Shown piece after piece: positions 33,065 to 33,711 of a DNA stretch of 33,711 nucleotides. The stretch covers positions 1 to 33,711 of the forward strand of contig CAZUSO010000030.1 in NCBI GenBank assembly GCA_964622775.1. Direction: 5' to 3'. Position 1 is the stretch's first letter. Every line of letters begins with the position of its first letter. A program made the position numbers and the translations under genes. The notes under the pieces were generated by a model. The model searched no databases. It had not been told where the DNA came from and saw nothing but the letters and a program-made list of their open reading frames with translations. Source of the stretch: CAZUSO01 sp964622775. Its GTDB lineage: Bacteria > Bacteroidota > Bacteroidia > Chitinophagales > Chitinophagaceae.

Positions 33065-33545
33065 ATGTCAAAAGTAATCAGTTTTGAGGTAAAAAACGAA
33101 CATGCAGCAGCCATAGATATTGGCTCGAGGCAAATTTTTGTATCCTGGGACGGTGTGTCCTGCAAAAGTTACGAAAGTTTTACGGAGGGTTATCAGGATT
33201 GTATAGCAGATATGAAGCAGCAGGGGGTAAAAAATGTATGTATGGAAGCTACCGGAGTGTATTGGATAGCCTTGCATCATATGCTGGAAAAGGCAGGGTT
33301 TGATGTGTGCCTGGTTAATCCCAAAGAAGTGAAACAGGTACAGGGTCGCAAAACCGATGTGAGTGATAGCTGCTGGATGTACCAAATGTTTTCAGCAGGG
33401 TTGGTGCGCCGCAGCTATGTACCCCATGATTTATTAAAGGAACTGCGGATGTTGCTAAGAGAAAGAGAAGATAATATCAGAACGAGTAGCGCTTACGTCA
33501 AGTAAGATGCAAAAAGCGCTGGAACTCATGAATTTTAAACTGTAA
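33065..33545 (+). pseudogene. IS110-family transposase, frameshifted and truncated
   Basis: The open frame covers 146 residues of a protein normally about 320-400 long. It contains the N-terminal DEDD (RuvC-like) domain: AAIDIGSRQIFV (first Asp), VCMEATGVYWIAL (Glu) and VQGRKTDVSDSCW (last Asp pair). A stop follows SSAYVK. The expected continuation VNKMQKALELMNFKL is recovered if the G at 33502 is removed, so a single-base insertion causes the frameshift. That frame then ends at a stop at 33543-33545, in the middle of a region where the family continues. The C-terminal serine-containing transposase domain (Transposase_20) is absent. The element cannot make an active recombinase. RBS-like AAGAAG precedes the ATG at 33065. 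Confidence 0.8.
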
Positions 33546-33582
33546 CTTCCTCGCTACGTAATATGGTTTTTTGAAAAAAGTT

Positions 33583-33612
33583 ACACAGTTATTAGGCTGT
33601 GTGATTTTTTTT
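33583..33612 (+). terminator. Hairpin with T-run, possible terminator
   Basis: ACACAG (33583-33588) pairs with CTGTGT (33597-33602) around an 8-nt loop, followed by GA and eight Ts. It lies between the broken IS110 transposase and the next transposase start and may shield that gene from outside transcription, as IS ends often do. Confidence 0.4.
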
Positions 33613-33624
33613 GTTTTCCTTTAT

Positions 33625-33641
33625 GTTACGTAATGCGTAAC
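33625..33641. repeat. Short inverted repeat just before the edge transposase start
   Basis: GTTACG (33625-33630) and CGTAAC (33636-33641) are perfect 6-bp arms around TAATG, 2 bp before the ATG at 33644. The octamer TACGTAAT also occurs near 33555, which suggests a repeated binding site or IS-end structure. Confidence 0.35.
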
Positions 33642-33643
33642 AT

Positions 33644-33711
33644 ATGAAAGGTCAACTATCTCCACACCCACAATGGGCGGTAAAACACAGAAAACCCGGT
33701 ACAGAACTCAG
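33644..33711 (+). CDS. Start of a transposase gene running off the window (IS1634-like)
   Basis: Only 22 codons are present: ATG at 33644, MKGQLSPHPQWAV then KHRKPGTEL. The HPxWAxKHKxxGTELR pattern is, from memory, the N-terminus of IS1634-like DDE transposases in Bacteroidota. The right edge of the window cuts the gene. Its position about 100 bp after the break in the IS110 transposase fits the left end of a second insertion sequence. Confidence 0.4.
   Translation, partial: MKGQLSPHPQWAVKHRKPGTEL

Larger units (their letters stand above)
32780..33545 (+). mobile_element. IS110-family insertion sequence remnant
   Basis: A left end with long non-coding sequence and a structured RNA candidate (32866-33045) is followed by the 5' third of an IS110-type transposase (33065-33545). 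IS110 elements usually have no clear terminal inverted repeats, so the left boundary is only approximate (somewhere between the nnr stop and about 32860). The right two thirds of the element are missing. The point of loss at about 33543 coincides with the start of unrelated sequence that leads into another transposase gene. Confidence 0.5.

Overview
The window comes from a Bacteroidota chromosome, most likely a member of the Chitinophagaceae or a close relative. It is AT-rich with Bacteroidota-type promoters (a TTTG-like box, about 19 bp, then TAnnTTTG). It encodes a type IX secretion (T9SS) PorU2/PorV2 pair, a protein with a T9SS C-terminal sorting domain, and small Cys-lipoproteins. Two edges look mobile or degenerate: the first ~690 bases hold only broken coding fragments, and the last ~900 bases hold an IS110-family remnant apparently interrupted by a second insertion sequence that runs off the window.

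Layout. 1-1832: degraded sequence, a short minus-strand XRE regulator, a 61-aa Cys-rich lipoprotein and non-coding DNA. 1833-16955: a ten-gene plus-strand block, the centrepiece of the window. 17410-19085: a minus-strand pair, an LCM-type methyltransferase followed by a GNAT acetyltransferase. 19455-23087: exported proteins (a repeat-rich surface protein broken by a 100-N assembly gap, an amidohydrolase, a T9SS cargo protein). 23375-29705 (minus): porV2 then the giant porU2. 29903-32721: tyrS and nnr, overlapping by 4 bp. 32722-33711: an IS110-type left end with a strongly structured 177-nt non-coding segment, a frameshifted and truncated transposase, and the start of another transposase.

The 1833-16955 block reads as one multi-protein machine at the membrane. 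Its parts are: a PH-like four-helix membrane protein; a Gln/Asn/Glu-rich repeat protein; a VirD4/HerA-type motor ATPase; a vWA-domain lipoprotein; a small membrane protein; a tubulin/FtsZ-like GTPase; a 1196-aa protein with an actin/Hsp70-fold ATPase domain; a lid-less Hsp70; a J-like membrane protein lacking the HPD motif; and a multi-helix membrane protein with a C-terminal discoidin-like (NADase-type) domain. A terminator after the ATPase gene splits it into two transcription units (1833-4875 and 5346-16955). The second ends at a 9-bp-stem terminator. Gene spacing inside each unit is -10 to +56 bp. An FtsZ-like family with a vWA protein and membrane partners has been proposed as a membrane-remodelling system (Makarova and Koonin, 2010, from memory). 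The combination here, with a coupling-type ATPase, two actin-fold ATPases and a J-like partner, is not one I can match to a named system. Its function (membrane remodelling, envelope stress or conflict/defence) is inference.

The second notable object is the non-coding region upstream of the IS110-type transposase. A 20-bp inverted repeat with one mismatch closes a 177-nt segment ending in eight Ts. This is where IS110-group elements encode their bridge RNA.
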